DNA from: an uncultured bacterium
GTDB taxonomy: Bacteria; Pseudomonadota; Gammaproteobacteria; Burkholderiales; Burkholderiaceae_C
NCBI GenBank assembly: GCA_903928495.1
Contig: CAIYQZ010000078.1
Location: 28,323 to 92,322, forward strand
DNA length: 64,000 bases
Direction of reading: 5' to 3'
Shown here: in pieces, positions 35,813 through 46,518 of the stretch
Numbering within the stretch: the stretch's first letter is position 1
How the letters are laid out: every line of letters starts with the position of its first letter
Position numbers and translations under genes: made by a program
Notes under the pieces: model-generated
Database searches by the model: none
Seen by the model: only the letters and a program-made list of their open reading frames with translations
Told to the model about the DNA's origin: nothing

Positions 35813-37798
35813 ATGCGCAACAACCAACCCGTCACGCAAAACAGCCTGAAGGTTCAGCCTGACCAGACACTTGTGTCGGTCACCGACCTCAAGGGGCGCA
35901 TCACCTACGCCAACAAGGCGTTTGTATCCCTCAGCGGTTACACGAACGAAGAGTTGCAAGGCCAGCCGCACAACATCGTCCGACACCCCGACATGCCCGA
36001 AGAAGCCTACCGAGACATGTGGGCCACGCTGGAAGTTGGTCTTCCATGGACGGGCGTGGTGAAAAACCGCCGCAAAAACGGTGACTTTTATTGGGTTCGA
36101 GCCAATGTCACCCCCATGCGGGATGGTGACCGCATCACGGGCTACCTGTCTGTGCGCACCGCTCCAGCAGACGAGGAAACACAGGCGGCCGAGGCCCTGT
36201 ATGCCACCATGCGCCAGGAAGCAGCACGGGGCCATTTGCGCCATGTGCTGCGCCATGGCGAGGTGCTGCGCACGGACATCGTCAGCCGCGCCATGCACTT
36301 CGCACGCCCCAGTGTCAGACAGCAGCTGTGGTGGCTCGTGTTCTGGCCAGCCGCCATTCCGCTGGGCCTGCAGTTGGCTGGTGCTCCCATGTGGGCGGGC
36401 CTGGTGGCAGGCGTGGCCACGGTGGTGATGTCCGGCGTCTGGGCCTGGTACCTGCTGGGCTCGCGCCTGCTGGATGTGGTGGGTCGGGCCAACCGCCTGG
36501 CCGCAGGCGACTTGACTGAAGTGCACAGCCTCAACGCGCGCGGCCCCATCGGGGACCTGCAACGGGCCATGGCCCAGATGAGTCTGAATGTACGCACTGC
36601 AGTGCGCGACATACGCCACGAAGTGGGCAACCTGCGTGGTGGCACGCAAGAGATTGCACTGGGCAACGTCGACATGTCCCAGCGGGTGGAGTCGCAGGCC
36701 GACAGCCTGGAAGAGACCACCGCCTCCATGGAAACCATCAACGGCACGGTGGAACAAACCAGTGCTGCCGCCAGCGAAGGGGCCCAACTGGCGGCAGACA
36801 CCCTGGGCATGGCGCGGCGCAGCCAGACCTCGGTGGAGGCTGTATCAGAGGCAATGGACGGCATAGCGGCCTCGTCTCGCCGCATCGGCGACATCATTCA
36901 GGTGATTGAAGGGGTCGCCTTCCAAACCAACATCCTGGCGCTCAACGCTGCCGTGGAAGCTGCCCGTGCGGGTGAGGCCGGGCGCGGCTTTGCCGTGGTG
37001 GCCAGCGAAGTGCGGGCATTGGCCCAACGCACCAGTGCGGCTGCCCGTGAAATCCGGGACTTGATCGAGGAGTCACGCCATCGGGTGGACGAAGGCAACC
37101 TGCGCGCAGAAGAGGCGCGCAATCGCGTGACCGAGGCCATGGCTGCCGTGGACATGGTGGCCCAGCGGCTGGAGCACATCCGCCATGCCACACACGAACA
37201 ACTCACAGGCACCTCGCAGGTGACGCAGTCGCTGTCAAAAATGGACGGCATCACACAGCAAAACGCCGCCATGGTGGAAGAACTGGCTGCAGCGTCTCAA
37301 TCCCTGAACGAGCAGGTGGACACGGTGCACAACTCCATCCGGGTGTTCAGGCTGTTCGCCGGCGACAAGACTCTGGCCGAGGACGATGCGGTGGCCTTGC
37401 GGCAAGCGGCACAACTACCCGAGCAGGCGGCCAGTGCCAATGCCATTGACTTCGACAAAGTGATTGCCGCACACCAGCAGTGGCGCGTGGTGCTGCGCAA
37501 TGCGGCCCTCAAGGGTAAGCCCATGGATGCCAGCACACTCAAGCGGGACGACTGCTGTGCGCTGGGCCAGTGGATCTATGGGGCCGGTGGCAAACGCTGG
37601 GGCCATGAGCCCGTGTTCAGCGAGCTGGTGGGACACCACAAGTCTTTCCACGCCGAGGCAGGCAAGGTGGCCGAGCTCATCAACTCGGGCCGCCTGGCTG
37701 AGGCGGAAAAGCAGATGGGGCCGGGCACCCCGTTTGTGAACGCGGGGCACAGCGTGACCCAAACCATCCGCCAGTTGCGTGCCGTGACAGAGTCATAG
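35813..37798 (+). CDS. PAS-MCP-CZB chemoreceptor, tandem copy 1
   Basis: A 661-residue receptor from the ATG at 35813. It has an Aer-type PAS domain (residues 10-120: [52 protein letters not shown]), two hydrophobic segments around residues 175-220, HAMP, the signalling tip [36 protein letters not shown], and a C-terminal CZB zinc-binding domain ([28 protein letters not shown]) with the 3His/1Cys ligand pattern. CZB domains respond to zinc and oxidants. The next gene is a close paralogue. Confidence 0.92.
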   Translation: MRNNQPVTQNSLKVQPDQTLVSVTDLKGRITYANKAFVSLSGYTNEELQGQPHNIVRHPDMPEEAYRDMWATLEVGLPWTGVVKNRRKNGDFYWVRANVTPMRDGDRITGYLSVRTAPADEETQAAEALYATMRQEAARGHLRHVLRHGEVLRTDIVSRAMHFARPSVRQQLWWLVFWPAAIPLGLQLAGAPMWAGLVAGVATVVMSGVWAWYLLGSRLLDVVGRANRLAAGDLTEVHSLNARGPIGDLQRAMAQMSLNVRTAVRDIRHEVGNLRGGTQEIALGNVDMSQRVESQADSLEETTASMETINGTVEQTSAAASEGAQLAADTLGMARRSQTSVEAVSEAMDGIAASSRRIGDIIQVIEGVAFQTNILALNAAVEAARAGEAGRGFAVVASEVRALAQRTSAAAREIRDLIEESRHRVDEGNLRAEEARNRVTEAMAAVDMVAQRLEHIRHATHEQLTGTSQVTQSLSKMDGITQQNAAMVEELAAASQSLNEQVDTVHNSIRVFRLFAGDKTLAEDDAVALRQAAQLPEQAASANAIDFDKVIAAHQQWRVVLRNAALKGKPMDASTLKRDDCCALGQWIYGAGGKRWGHEPVFSELVGHHKSFHAEAGKVAELINSGRLAEAEKQMGPGTPFVNAGHSVTQTIRQLRAVTES

Positions 37799-37877
37799 TT
37801 TGTTGATCCAATCGGACTGATTCGCAGCCACTCCTGCCCCAAAATGGCGCGAAGTGCCAACGCACAGGAGGTTTCAG

Positions 37878-39992
37878 ATGCGCAGCAACTTACCCGTTAC
37901 CCAGGTGGAACTGAAGGTTCCTGCCGATCAGACGCTGATCTCCGTGACCGACTTGAAAGGTCGCATCACCTATGCCAACAAGGCATTCGTGAGCATGAGC
38001 GGCTACATGGAAGAAGAACTGCTGGGCCAGGCCCACAGCATCCTGCGCCACCCCGACATGCCCGCCGAGGCGTTCCGGGACATGTGGGCCACCATTGAGG
38101 CTGGCCTGCCCTGGACCGGGGTGGTGAAAAACCGTCGCAAAAATGGCGACCACTACTGGGTCAATGCCAGTGCAACACCGGTGCGCGACAAAGACCGCAT
38201 CACCGGGTACATGTCGGTGCGCGTTGCGGCCACCGACGAACAGATTCAGGCGTGCACAGGTCTCTACGCCACCATGCAGAAAGAGGCCGAACGGGGCCGC
38301 CTGGTGCATGTGCTGGACAAAGGCAGGCTGCGCAAAAAGACGCTGGCGGGCATGGTGTCGGTTTGGATGAAGCCCAGCATGCGCACGCAGTTGTACTGGC
38401 TGGCGTTTTGGCCAGCGGCCATCCCGATGTTGCTGCAATGGGCCGGGTTGCCACTGTGGATGAGCGCCCTGGCAGGTGTGGCAACGTTCATCGTGTCGGG
38501 CACCTGGGCCTGGCAGCTGTTGGGCGCCCCGCTGAGTTCAGCCGTTGCCAGTGCCAACCGCATGGCGGCGGGCGACCTGTCCGAGAACATTTCCATCAAG
38601 CACCATGGGCCCATCGGCCAGTTGGAGCGCGCGCTGTCGCAACTCAGCCTGAACGTGCGGACCGTGGTGCGCGACATACGGCACGAAGTGGGCAACCTGC
38701 GCGGTGGCACGCAGGAAATTGCGCAGGGCAACGAAGACATGTCGTCCCGGGTGGAGCAACAGGCGTTCAACCTGGAGCGCACCGCTGCCTCCATGAAGGA
38801 CATCAACCAGACCGTCCAGTCCACCACCAACACGGCCACCCAGGGCGCCAACCTGGCGGCAGAAACGCTGGGCTTTGCCCGCCGCAGCCATGAGTCTGTG
38901 CAGGCGGTGGCTGACACCATGAAGGGCATTGCCGACTCGTCTCAACGCATCGGCGACATCATCCAGGTGATTGAAGGGGTGGCGTTCCAGACCAACATCC
39001 TGGCCCTGAACGCAGCAGTGGAAGCCGCCCGCGCCGGTGAGGCCGGTCGCGGCTTCGCCGTGGTGGCGGCTGAAGTGCGGGCACTGGCACAACGCACCAC
39101 CGGTGCTGCCAAAGAAATCCGTCAGCTCATCGAAGAATCCCGCAACCGGGTGCAAGAAGGCGATGCCCGCACGCGCGAGGCCACCAGCCGCGTCGACGAA
39201 GCGATGGCGGCGGTGGACCGTGTGACAGCGATGTTGCAAGAGATCCGCTCGGCCACCACCGAACAACTCGCGGGCACGTCGCAAATCGCACAGACCCTGA
39301 ACGAGATGGACGACATCACCCAGCAAAACGCGGCCATGGTGGAAGAGCTGGCGGCCGCTTCCAAGTCGCTCGACGACCAGGTGGACACGGTGCACAAGTC
39401 CATCCGCGTGTTCCGCCTGTTCCCGGGCGACAAAACAGCGGCGGAAGACGATGCCGTGGAGCTGCGCAAAAACATCAAGGAAGGCACACGCGAGCTGCAC
39501 GCCGACGAAATCGACTTCGACAAGGTGATTGCCGCCCACCAGCAGTGGCGGGTCACGCTGCGCAACGCCGTGCTCAAGGACAAAAAGCTGGATGCGGCCA
39601 CCATTGCGCGCGACGACTGCTGCGGACTGGGCAAATGGATTTACGGGGGCGGCGGAGCCAAGTGGGGCAAAACACCGGGCTTCACTGAACTGGTCGGACA
39701 CCACAAAGCCTTCCACAAGGAAGCCGGGCTGGTGGCTGAAGCCATCAACAAGGGCCAAACCGACAAAGCCAAGGCCATGATGGAGTCGGGCACTCCGTTT
39801 GTGGAAGCCGGGCACAAAGTGACGCAGGCCATCCGTGGCATCCGGGGCACGGTGGATGGGACCAAAGCCGCTCCAGCCCTGAGCGCGCCAAGCGCAAAAC
39901 CCGCCGCCAGAAAACCAGCTGCAGGCGTGAAGGCTCTGCCGGCGACCAAGCCCGTGGCAGAGGCCGACGACGGCAGTTGGGAAACGTTCTGA
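37878..39992 (+). CDS. PAS-MCP-CZB chemoreceptor, tandem copy 2
   Basis: The 704-residue receptor has the same order as the gene before it: PAS, two membrane segments, HAMP, signalling domain, CZB ([33 protein letters not shown]). AGGAGG lies seven bases before the ATG at 37878. It differs by a C-terminal extension of about 45 residues, alanine/proline/lysine-rich, ending DDGSWETF, a final segment that may act as a tethered CheR/CheB docking peptide since W-E-T-F resembles the NWETF type. The pair clearly arose by tandem duplication. Confidence 0.92.
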   Translation: MRSNLPVTQVELKVPADQTLISVTDLKGRITYANKAFVSMSGYMEEELLGQAHSILRHPDMPAEAFRDMWATIEAGLPWTGVVKNRRKNGDHYWVNASATPVRDKDRITGYMSVRVAATDEQIQACTGLYATMQKEAERGRLVHVLDKGRLRKKTLAGMVSVWMKPSMRTQLYWLAFWPAAIPMLLQWAGLPLWMSALAGVATFIVSGTWAWQLLGAPLSSAVASANRMAAGDLSENISIKHHGPIGQLERALSQLSLNVRTVVRDIRHEVGNLRGGTQEIAQGNEDMSSRVEQQAFNLERTAASMKDINQTVQSTTNTATQGANLAAETLGFARRSHESVQAVADTMKGIADSSQRIGDIIQVIEGVAFQTNILALNAAVEAARAGEAGRGFAVVAAEVRALAQRTTGAAKEIRQLIEESRNRVQEGDARTREATSRVDEAMAAVDRVTAMLQEIRSATTEQLAGTSQIAQTLNEMDDITQQNAAMVEELAAASKSLDDQVDTVHKSIRVFRLFPGDKTAAEDDAVELRKNIKEGTRELHADEIDFDKVIAAHQQWRVTLRNAVLKDKKLDAATIARDDCCGLGKWIYGGGGAKWGKTPGFTELVGHHKAFHKEAGLVAEAINKGQTDKAKAMMESGTPFVEAGHKVTQAIRGIRGTVDGTKAAPALSAPSAKPAARKPAAGVKALPATKPVAEADDGSWETF

Positions 39993-40004
39993 CCCTGCGC
40001 GGCT

Positions 40005-40331
40005 TCAGACAGGGCGGTCGCCCGCCTGCCAGTCGGCATCGCAGCCCACACCCGCCGCCACCCAGCGCCGCGCCAGGCGGCTGAACACCCCAGCGCCCCA
40101 TGCCCAGCGTGGGCCCAGCACCCCGGCGGGGTCTGAAATGGCGCCGCACTGATACCGCCGGGCCTCGGCATTCCAGCGCAGTGCATCACACGCCCCCGTG
40201 CGCCTGCGTGAAATCAGCATGCCCAGCGGGCATGGCTCGGCCAGGCAACACACTCCGCACCCGTTGCACGGCGCACCCAGCGCCGGTTTGGGCGGTGCCT
40301 CGGGCTCGATGTGGATGACGCGGTGGCCCAT
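40005..40331 (-). CDS. YkgJ-like cysteine-cluster protein
   Basis: A 108-residue protein with CNGCGVCCLAEPCPLG near residue 22, then CDALRW and CGAISDP, the pattern of YkgJ-type proteins thought to bind zinc or an iron-sulfur cluster. The start follows the uvrA stop by 20 bases on the same strand, so both may be on one transcript. Function unknown. Confidence 0.75.
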   Translation of the reverse strand: MGHRVIHIEPEAPPKPALGAPCNGCGVCCLAEPCPLGMLISRRRTGACDALRWNAEARRYQCGAISDPAGVLGPRWAWGAGVFSRLARRWVAAGVGCDADWQAGDRPV

Positions 40332-40351
40332 GCGCTCTTGGCAATGTGGGA

Positions 40352-43300
40352 TCAGGCCCGCGCCAGCACAGGCCCCAGTGCCTTGCCGGTGTGTGTGCCC
40401 AGCGCCACCACCGCCTCGGGCGGGGCGGCGGCCACGATGCGCCCGCCCTCTGCGCCGCCTTCCGGCCCCAGATCGATGATCCAGTCGGCTTCGGCCATCA
40501 CGTCCAGGTCATGCTCGATCACCACGACGCTGTGGCCGCCGTCCACCAGGCGGTGCAGCACGCGGATGAGTTTTTCCACATCGGCCATGTGCAGGCCCAC
40601 GGTGGGCTCGTCCAGCACATAGAGCGTGTGCGGCGCTTTCTGGCCCCGGCGAGTGATGTCGTCGCGCACCTTGCTGAGTTCGGTGACCAGCTTGATGCGC
40701 TGCGCCTCACCGCCGCTGAGGGTGGGGCTGGGCTGGCCCAGCGTGAGGTAGCCCAGCCCCACGTCTTTCAGCAGTTGCAGCGGGTGGGCAATGCTGGGCA
40801 TGGTGGCAAAGAAATCAACGGCTTCGTCCACCTCCATCTGCAACACGTCGCCAATGCTTTTGCCCTTCCAGGTCACGGCCAGGGTTTCGGGGTTGAAGCG
40901 GGCGCCGTGGCAGCTTTCGCAGGGCACCTTCACATCGGGCAAAAAGCTCATTTCAATGGTGCGCACACCCTGGCCTTCGCAGGACGGGCAGCGACCTTCG
41001 CCGGTGTTGAAGCTGAAACGCCCTGGGCCGTAGCCGCGTGCGCGGGCTTCCAGCGTGTCTGCAAACAGCTTGCGGATGGTGTCCCAGAAACCGATGTAGG
41101 TGGCCGGGCAGCTGCGCGGCGTTTTGCCAATGGGGGTCTGGTCCACTTCCAGCACGCGGTCCACCGTCTCGAACCCTGTGACCGATTTGCAGCCCACCCA
41201 GGTGGGGTAGTGGCCTGCCTCCATGCTGTCACGGCCTGCTTTGGTACTGCGCTGTGTGACGGCTGCGGCCACGTTGGTCAGCAACACATCGCGCGCCAGG
41301 GTGGATTTGCCCGAACCACTGACGCCGGTGACCACCACCAGGCGCTGCAGCGGCACCGTCAAATCCACGTTGTGCAGGTTGTGCAGGCTGGCCTGGCCCA
41401 CACGCAACGCAGAATTCAATGAAAAATCAGCCCCTACCGCACGTCTGGATTGCAAAGGGTGCTTCATGGCATGTAGCAAATACCGACCGGTTTGCGATTC
41501 TTCGCATGCCGACAAGTCGGCCACTGAGCCCTGCGCCACCACCCGCCCACCGCGTTTGCCCGCGCTGGGGCCAATGTCGATGATGTGGTCGGCCCGGCGA
41601 ATGGTGTCTTCGTCGTGCTCCACCACCACCAGCGTGTTGCCGTGCTGGCGCAACTGGTCCAACGCGCCCAGCAGAATCTGGTTGTCACGGGCATGCAGGC
41701 CGATGGTGGGCTCGTCCAGCACGTAGCACACGCCTTGCAAGTTGCTGCCCAGTTGCGCCGCCAGGCGGATGCGCTGCGCCTCGCCGCCAGACAGCGTGGG
41801 TGCGCCCCGGTCCAGCGTGAGGTAGCCCAGGCCCACTTGCTGCAAAAAGCTCAGGCGCCCCAGAATTTCAGGAATCAGGTCACGGGCAATGTCGGTTTCG
41901 CGGGAAGACAGGCCAGCGGCTGAGGCGGCCAGCCCAACCACCCAGGCCTGCACATCCTTCACGCTTTTGGCCGCTACATCGGCAATACCCACATCCGCAA
42001 ACTTCACAGCCCTGGCCTGCGGGTTCAAACGGGAGCCGTGGCAGGCGGGGCAGGCCTCGTGGCTCAGGTCTTCCACCTCGGGTTCGGCAAAACTTTGCTC
42101 GCGGCCCTTGTTGTCATCGTCGCGCACCGAGTCGTCCAGTTGTTTGCGCTGGTCGCGGCTCAGGTTCACGCCGGTGCCCACGCAGTCGGGGCACCAGCCG
42201 TGTTTGCTGTTGTACGAAAACAGGCGCGGGTCCAGCTCGGGGTAGCTGGTGCTGCACACCGGGCAGGCCCGATGGGTGGAATACACCTCCACCTTGCCCA
42301 TGCCTACGCCCAGCCCCAAACCTGCATCTGCCGCTGCCGGCACACCGGCTGCGTGTGCCACAAACGCTGCGGCCAGCCCATCCAGCGGGCTCAGCACATG
42401 CACCACGCCTTTGCCGTGCTGCAGCGCCAGCGCCAGCTGTTCGCGCAAAAAGGCCTCGGTGTCCGGCCCCACCACCAGGTCGGCCACGGGCAGCTCAATG
42501 GTGTGCTCTTTGAACCTGTCGATGCGCGGAAAGCCCGTGGTGGGCAGAAACTCGCCATCCACGCGCAGGTGGGTGTGGCCACGCGGGCGGGCCCAGTCGG
42601 CCAGCTCGGTGTACACGCCCTTGCGACCCACCACCAACGGGCTCAGCAGCCCAATGTGCTGGCCCCGCCGCGTGCGCATGATCTGCGCCACCATGCTGTC
42701 TGGCGACTGGGGTTTGACCGCCGCACCGTCGTGCACACAGTGCTGCGTGCCCAGCTTGACGTACAGCAGCCGCAGGTAGTGCCACACCTCGGTGGTGGTG
42801 CCCACCGTGCTTTTGCGCCCGCCCCGGCTCAGTCGCTGCTCGATGGCCACGGTGGGCGGAATGCCGTACACCGCGTCCACCTCCGGGCGGCCAGCGGGCT
42901 GCACGATGCTGCGGGCGTAGGCATTCAAACTTTCCAGATACCGGCGCTGGCCTTCGTTGAACAGGATGTCGAACGCCAGCGTCGATTTGCCGGAGCCACT
43001 GACACCGGAGATGACGTTGAACTGCCCGCGCGGGATGTCCACGCTCAGGCCTTTGAGGTTGTGTTCGCGGGCGTTGACGATGCGGATGCTGTTGTGCTGC
43101 TGCGCCGCCACGGGGGCGGCGGTGCTCAGGTACGACGCCACAGAACCTTCTCGCACCTCGTGCACCGCATGCTCGCCATCAAAGGCCAGCGCGTAGTCAC
43201 GCAGCGCTTTGGCGGTGTGGCTGGTGGGGTGCAAGCGCACCTCCTCCGGCGTGCCCTGTGCCACCACCTGGCCGCCGCCCTCGCCGCCTTCCGGCCCCAA

Positions 43301-46300
43301 GTCGATCAGCCAGTCAGACGCGCGGATCACGTCCAGGTTGTGTTCGATGATGACCAGCGAGTGCCCCGCGTCCAGCAGCCGCCGCAGGGCTCGCATGAGC
43401 TTGGCAATGTCGTCAAAGTGCAGGCCGGTCGTGGGCTCATCAAACAGGAACAGAGTGCCTTTTTTCGCCACGGCCTGTCGGCTGGCGGTGCTGCTTTTGG
43501 CCGCTTCGGCCAGAAAACCCGCCAGCTTGAGGCGCTGCGCCTCACCACCCGACAACGTGGGCACGGGCTGGCCCAGCTTCACATATTCCAGCCCCACATC
43601 AACGATGGGTTGCAGGGCGCGGATGACCTCGCGGTCGCCGCTGAACAACTGGGCAGCTTCGCTCACAGTGAGGTCCAGCACATCGGCCACGTTCATCGAC
43701 ACCATTTCGTGCGCCGCTGTACCGCTGGAACCGTCTGCCGCTTGCGTCAGCCGCGCACGCTCGATGCGCACCTCCAGCACCTCGGGGCGGTAGCGCTGGC
43801 CGTCGCAGTCGGGGCAGCGCAGGTACACGTCGCTCAGAAACTGCATTTCCACATGCTCGAAGCCCGAGCCGCCGCAGGTGGGGCAGCGCCCGTCGCCGCT
43901 GTTGAAGCTGAACTTGCTGCCGGTGTAGCCGCGCTGCTGCGCCAGTGGGGCCAGCGCAAACAGGGTGCGGATGGCATCCCACGCGCCCACGTAGCTCACG
44001 GGATTGGAGCGGGCGGTTTTGCCGATGGGCGACTGGTCCACAAACACCACGTCGGCCAGCATGTCGGCACCCAGCAGGCGGTCGTGCGCGCCGGGCGCGT
44101 CGGTGGTTTTGCCAAAGTGGCGCAGCAAGGCCGGGGCCAATATGTCTTGAATGAGCGTGGATTTGCCCGAGCCGCTCACGCCCGTGACGCACACCATGCG
44201 CCCCAACGGGAAGTCCACCGACACGTTTTGCAGGTTGTGCTCGCGCGCGCCTTCCAGAATCAGGCGGGGGGTGGACTCGGCCACCATGCGCTTGAAGCCA
44301 AAGCCCACCTGTTTGCGCCCGCCCAGGTAAGCACCGGTAAGGGTGTCGGCGTGGCGGATGCCTTCGGGGGTGCCGTCAAACACAATTTGACCGCCGCGCT
44401 CGCCGGGGCCGGGGCCCATGTCGATCAGGCGGTCTGCGGCCAGCATCACAGCCGGGTCGTGCTCCACCACCACCAGGGTGTTGCCAGCGGTCACCAGGCG
44501 ACGCATGGCCTGGTTGATGCGGTCCATGTCACGCGGGTGCAGGCCGATGCTGGGCTCGTCCAGCACGAACAGGGTGTTGACCAGGCTGGTGCCCAAAGCG
44601 GTGGTGAGGTTGATGCGCTGCACCTCGCCGCCGCTGAGGGTGCGGCTTTGGCGGTCGAGCGTGAGGTAGTGCAGGCCCACGTCGCGCAGGTATTTCAGGC
44701 GGGTGTTGATTTCGTCGAACAGGAGGTCCAGGGCTTTGGCGTCGCCCGTGGCTTTTGAGTCCACCAGTGACGCCTGCAAGTCTTCGAAAAATGCCCGCAA
44801 CCGCGCAATGGGCAGTTGCATCAAGTCGTGCAGCCCCAAGCCGGGCAAAGCTTCCAGTTGCTCACGGCTCCACGACACGCCTGCGGGCATGAAGCGCAGG
44901 GCAGGCGGCAGCACCGCATCGGCCTGTGCCTTGGTGCCCATGCGCCACAACAGGCTCTCGGTTTTCAGCCTCGCGCCGTGGCAGCTTGGGCACTCGGTGT
45001 AGCTGCGGTACTTGGACAGCAACACCCGGATATGCATCTTGTAGGCCTTGGTCTCCAGGTATTCAAAGAATCGGGCCACGCCGTACCAAGTCTGGCTCCA
45101 CTTGCCATTCCACTTCGGGCTGCCGTCGATCACCCATCGCTGCTGCTCGGGCGTCAGGTGGCCCCAGGGCGTGTCGCGCGGGATGCCTTCGGTCTCGGCG
45201 TGGCGCATCAGGTCGTCCTGGCACTCTTTCCAGGCGGGGGTCTGAATGGGCTTGATGGCCCCGGCGCGCAGGGTGAGTTTGTCGTTGGGGATGACCAGTC
45301 CGTAGTCCACCCCGATCACCCGGCCAAAACCCCTGCACGCGTCGCAGGCACCCAGGGCCGAGTTGAAGCTGAACAGCGACGGTGTAGGCGCGGCGTAGCG
45401 CAGACCGCTTTCGGGGCAATGCAGGCTGGCGGAAAAAGCCCACACATCCGGCTCTGTGACAGACGGGACAGCGGGCTCGGCACCCTCTGCTTCCACAGGC
45501 AAGGCGTACACACGCACCTGGCCGTGGCCCCGGCGCAGGCACACCTCCAGCGCTTCCATGGCGCGGGCGTGCTCCACGTTGCCCAGCCGGAAGCGGTCGG
45601 CCACCACATCCAGAATTTTTATGCTTTTTTGGCCACCATCGCTTGATGGTATTGACTTTTTTGCTTCTGTTTTTTTGGTTGGCTTTTTCGGTGTTTCGGT
45701 GTCGGGTGCGGCGTCCACCGCCACCACGCGTTCGGCCTGCACCCGGGTGTAGCCGCTGGCGGCCAGCCAGGTTTCCACGTCCTGGGCCGAGGTGTCGGCG
45801 GGCAAACCCACCGGAAAGGTCACCACCAGCCGGGGCTCCACGCCGCCCACAGTGGCGGCAGCCACACGCTGGCGCAGCTCGGCCAGGATGCTGTCGGCAC
45901 TGTCTTGCTGCACGGGCTGGGCGGTGACGCGGTCGAACAGGTGGGCACCGCGGGCAAACAGCAGCTTCAGGTGGTCGTTCAGCTCGGTCATGGTGCCCAC
46001 GGTCGAGCGCGAGCTGCGCACGGGGTTGGTCTGGTCGATGGCGATGGCGGGGGGCACACCGTCCACGCGGTCCACCGCTGGTTTGTCCATGCGGTCCAGA
46101 AACTGGCGAGCGTAGGCGCTGAAGGTTTCCACGTAACGGCGCTGACCTTCGGCAAACAGGGTGTCGAACACCAGGCTGGACTTGCCCGAGCCGCTGGGGC
46201 CCGTCACCACGGTCAGTTCACCCGTGCGGATGTCCAGGTCCACGCCCTTCAGGTTGTGTTGGCGGGCACCTCGAATGCGGATGAGGCCGTCGTCTGCCGG

Positions 46301-46336
46301 GGAATGTGGGGAAGAAGCGGAAGGCGTGGAAGACAT
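40352..46336 (-). CDS. Double-length UvrA (two fused UvrA units)
   Basis: The 1994-residue protein is about twice a normal UvrA (about 940). It contains four Walker A motifs (GPSGSGKSS and three GVSGSGKST) and four LSGGE(A/V)QR signatures, i.e. two complete UvrA units in tandem, joined near residue 1075 (first unit ending about ALAFDGEHAVHEV, second starting NSIRIVNAREHNLKG). CXXC zinc-finger pairs appear in both. UvrA finds DNA lesions for UvrB. A lysine/threonine-rich stretch around residues 225-245 is encoded by AT-rich DNA holding a dispersed element. Long UvrA forms are known in Burkholderiales as I recall; a normal uvrA may also exist elsewhere. Confidence 0.9.
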   Translation of the reverse strand: MSSTPSASSPHSPADDGLIRIRGARQHNLKGVDLDIRTGELTVVTGPSGSGKSSLVFDTLFAEGQRRYVETFSAYARQFLDRMDKPAVDRVDGVPPAIAIDQTNPVRSSRSTVGTMTELNDHLKLLFARGAHLFDRVTAQPVQQDSADSILAELRQRVAAATVGGVEPRLVVTFPVGLPADTSAQDVETWLAASGYTRVQAERVVAVDAAPDTETPKKPTKKTEAKKSIPSSDGGQKSIKILDVVADRFRLGNVEHARAMEALEVCLRRGHGQVRVYALPVEAEGAEPAVPSVTEPDVWAFSASLHCPESGLRYAAPTPSLFSFNSALGACDACRGFGRVIGVDYGLVIPNDKLTLRAGAIKPIQTPAWKECQDDLMRHAETEGIPRDTPWGHLTPEQQRWVIDGSPKWNGKWSQTWYGVARFFEYLETKAYKMHIRVLLSKYRSYTECPSCHGARLKTESLLWRMGTKAQADAVLPPALRFMPAGVSWSREQLEALPGLGLHDLMQLPIARLRAFFEDLQASLVDSKATGDAKALDLLFDEINTRLKYLRDVGLHYLTLDRQSRTLSGGEVQRINLTTALGTSLVNTLFVLDEPSIGLHPRDMDRINQAMRRLVTAGNTLVVVEHDPAVMLAADRLIDMGPGPGERGGQIVFDGTPEGIRHADTLTGAYLGGRKQVGFGFKRMVAESTPRLILEGAREHNLQNVSVDFPLGRMVCVTGVSGSGKSTLIQDILAPALLRHFGKTTDAPGAHDRLLGADMLADVVFVDQSPIGKTARSNPVSYVGAWDAIRTLFALAPLAQQRGYTGSKFSFNSGDGRCPTCGGSGFEHVEMQFLSDVYLRCPDCDGQRYRPEVLEVRIERARLTQAADGSSGTAAHEMVSMNVADVLDLTVSEAAQLFSGDREVIRALQPIVDVGLEYVKLGQPVPTLSGGEAQRLKLAGFLAEAAKSSTASRQAVAKKGTLFLFDEPTTGLHFDDIAKLMRALRRLLDAGHSLVIIEHNLDVIRASDWLIDLGPEGGEGGGQVVAQGTPEEVRLHPTSHTAKALRDYALAFDGEHAVHEVREGSVASYLSTAAPVAAQQHNSIRIVNAREHNLKGLSVDIPRGQFNVISGVSGSGKSTLAFDILFNEGQRRYLESLNAYARSIVQPAGRPEVDAVYGIPPTVAIEQRLSRGGRKSTVGTTTEVWHYLRLLYVKLGTQHCVHDGAAVKPQSPDSMVAQIMRTRRGQHIGLLSPLVVGRKGVYTELADWARPRGHTHLRVDGEFLPTTGFPRIDRFKEHTIELPVADLVVGPDTEAFLREQLALALQHGKGVVHVLSPLDGLAAAFVAHAAGVPAAADAGLGLGVGMGKVEVYSTHRACPVCSTSYPELDPRLFSYNSKHGWCPDCVGTGVNLSRDQRKQLDDSVRDDDNKGREQSFAEPEVEDLSHEACPACHGSRLNPQARAVKFADVGIADVAAKSVKDVQAWVVGLAASAAGLSSRETDIARDLIPEILGRLSFLQQVGLGYLTLDRGAPTLSGGEAQRIRLAAQLGSNLQGVCYVLDEPTIGLHARDNQILLGALDQLRQHGNTLVVVEHDEDTIRRADHIIDIGPSAGKRGGRVVAQGSVADLSACEESQTGRYLLHAMKHPLQSRRAVGADFSLNSALRVGQASLHNLHNVDLTVPLQRLVVVTGVSGSGKSTLARDVLLTNVAAAVTQRSTKAGRDSMEAGHYPTWVGCKSVTGFETVDRVLEVDQTPIGKTPRSCPATYIGFWDTIRKLFADTLEARARGYGPGRFSFNTGEGRCPSCEGQGVRTIEMSFLPDVKVPCESCHGARFNPETLAVTWKGKSIGDVLQMEVDEAVDFFATMPSIAHPLQLLKDVGLGYLTLGQPSPTLSGGEAQRIKLVTELSKVRDDITRRGQKAPHTLYVLDEPTVGLHMADVEKLIRVLHRLVDGGHSVVVIEHDLDVMAEADWIIDLGPEGGAEGGRIVAAAPPEAVVALGTHTGKALGPVLARA
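45638..45666 (+). repeat. Short dispersed element, copy E, inside uvrA
   Basis: The copy reads ATCGCTT, 17 bases, then TGCTT, so it is more degenerate than the others but with exact spacing and the GATGG-ATTG core of copy B (13 of 17 spacer bases agree). It lies within the uvrA coding strand complement, in an unusually AT-rich stretch, and is translated into part of a lysine/serine-rich linker. Confidence 0.5.
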
Positions 46337-46518
46337 GGCGGGAGCCCGAAGAAGGAGGCGGACATTCTACGGAGCGCCCACTGGCAAGCAGCCTCAGGGG
46401 GTTATGCCCTTGGGGCTGCTCAAAACCGTGCAAACTCTGAGGTGTGCGAAGCCAAGGCTGTCTTCTGGGCAGACCGGGGCCCACCGGTCGAATTGTTCTT
46501 TTCGTTGGGAACCACAGC

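Noticed and set aside
42038..44758. Long open frame opposite uvrA, on the plus strand (906 codons)
   Set aside because: It mirrors the uvrA codons in a GC-rich genome, contains histidine/glutamine/glycine-rich sequence with no known domain, and lies fully within a clear gene on the other strand.
46337..46518. LexA/SOS box upstream of the long uvrA
   Set aside because: CTGT and CAG blocks near 46460 do not have the CTG-N10-CAG spacing of a LexA site.
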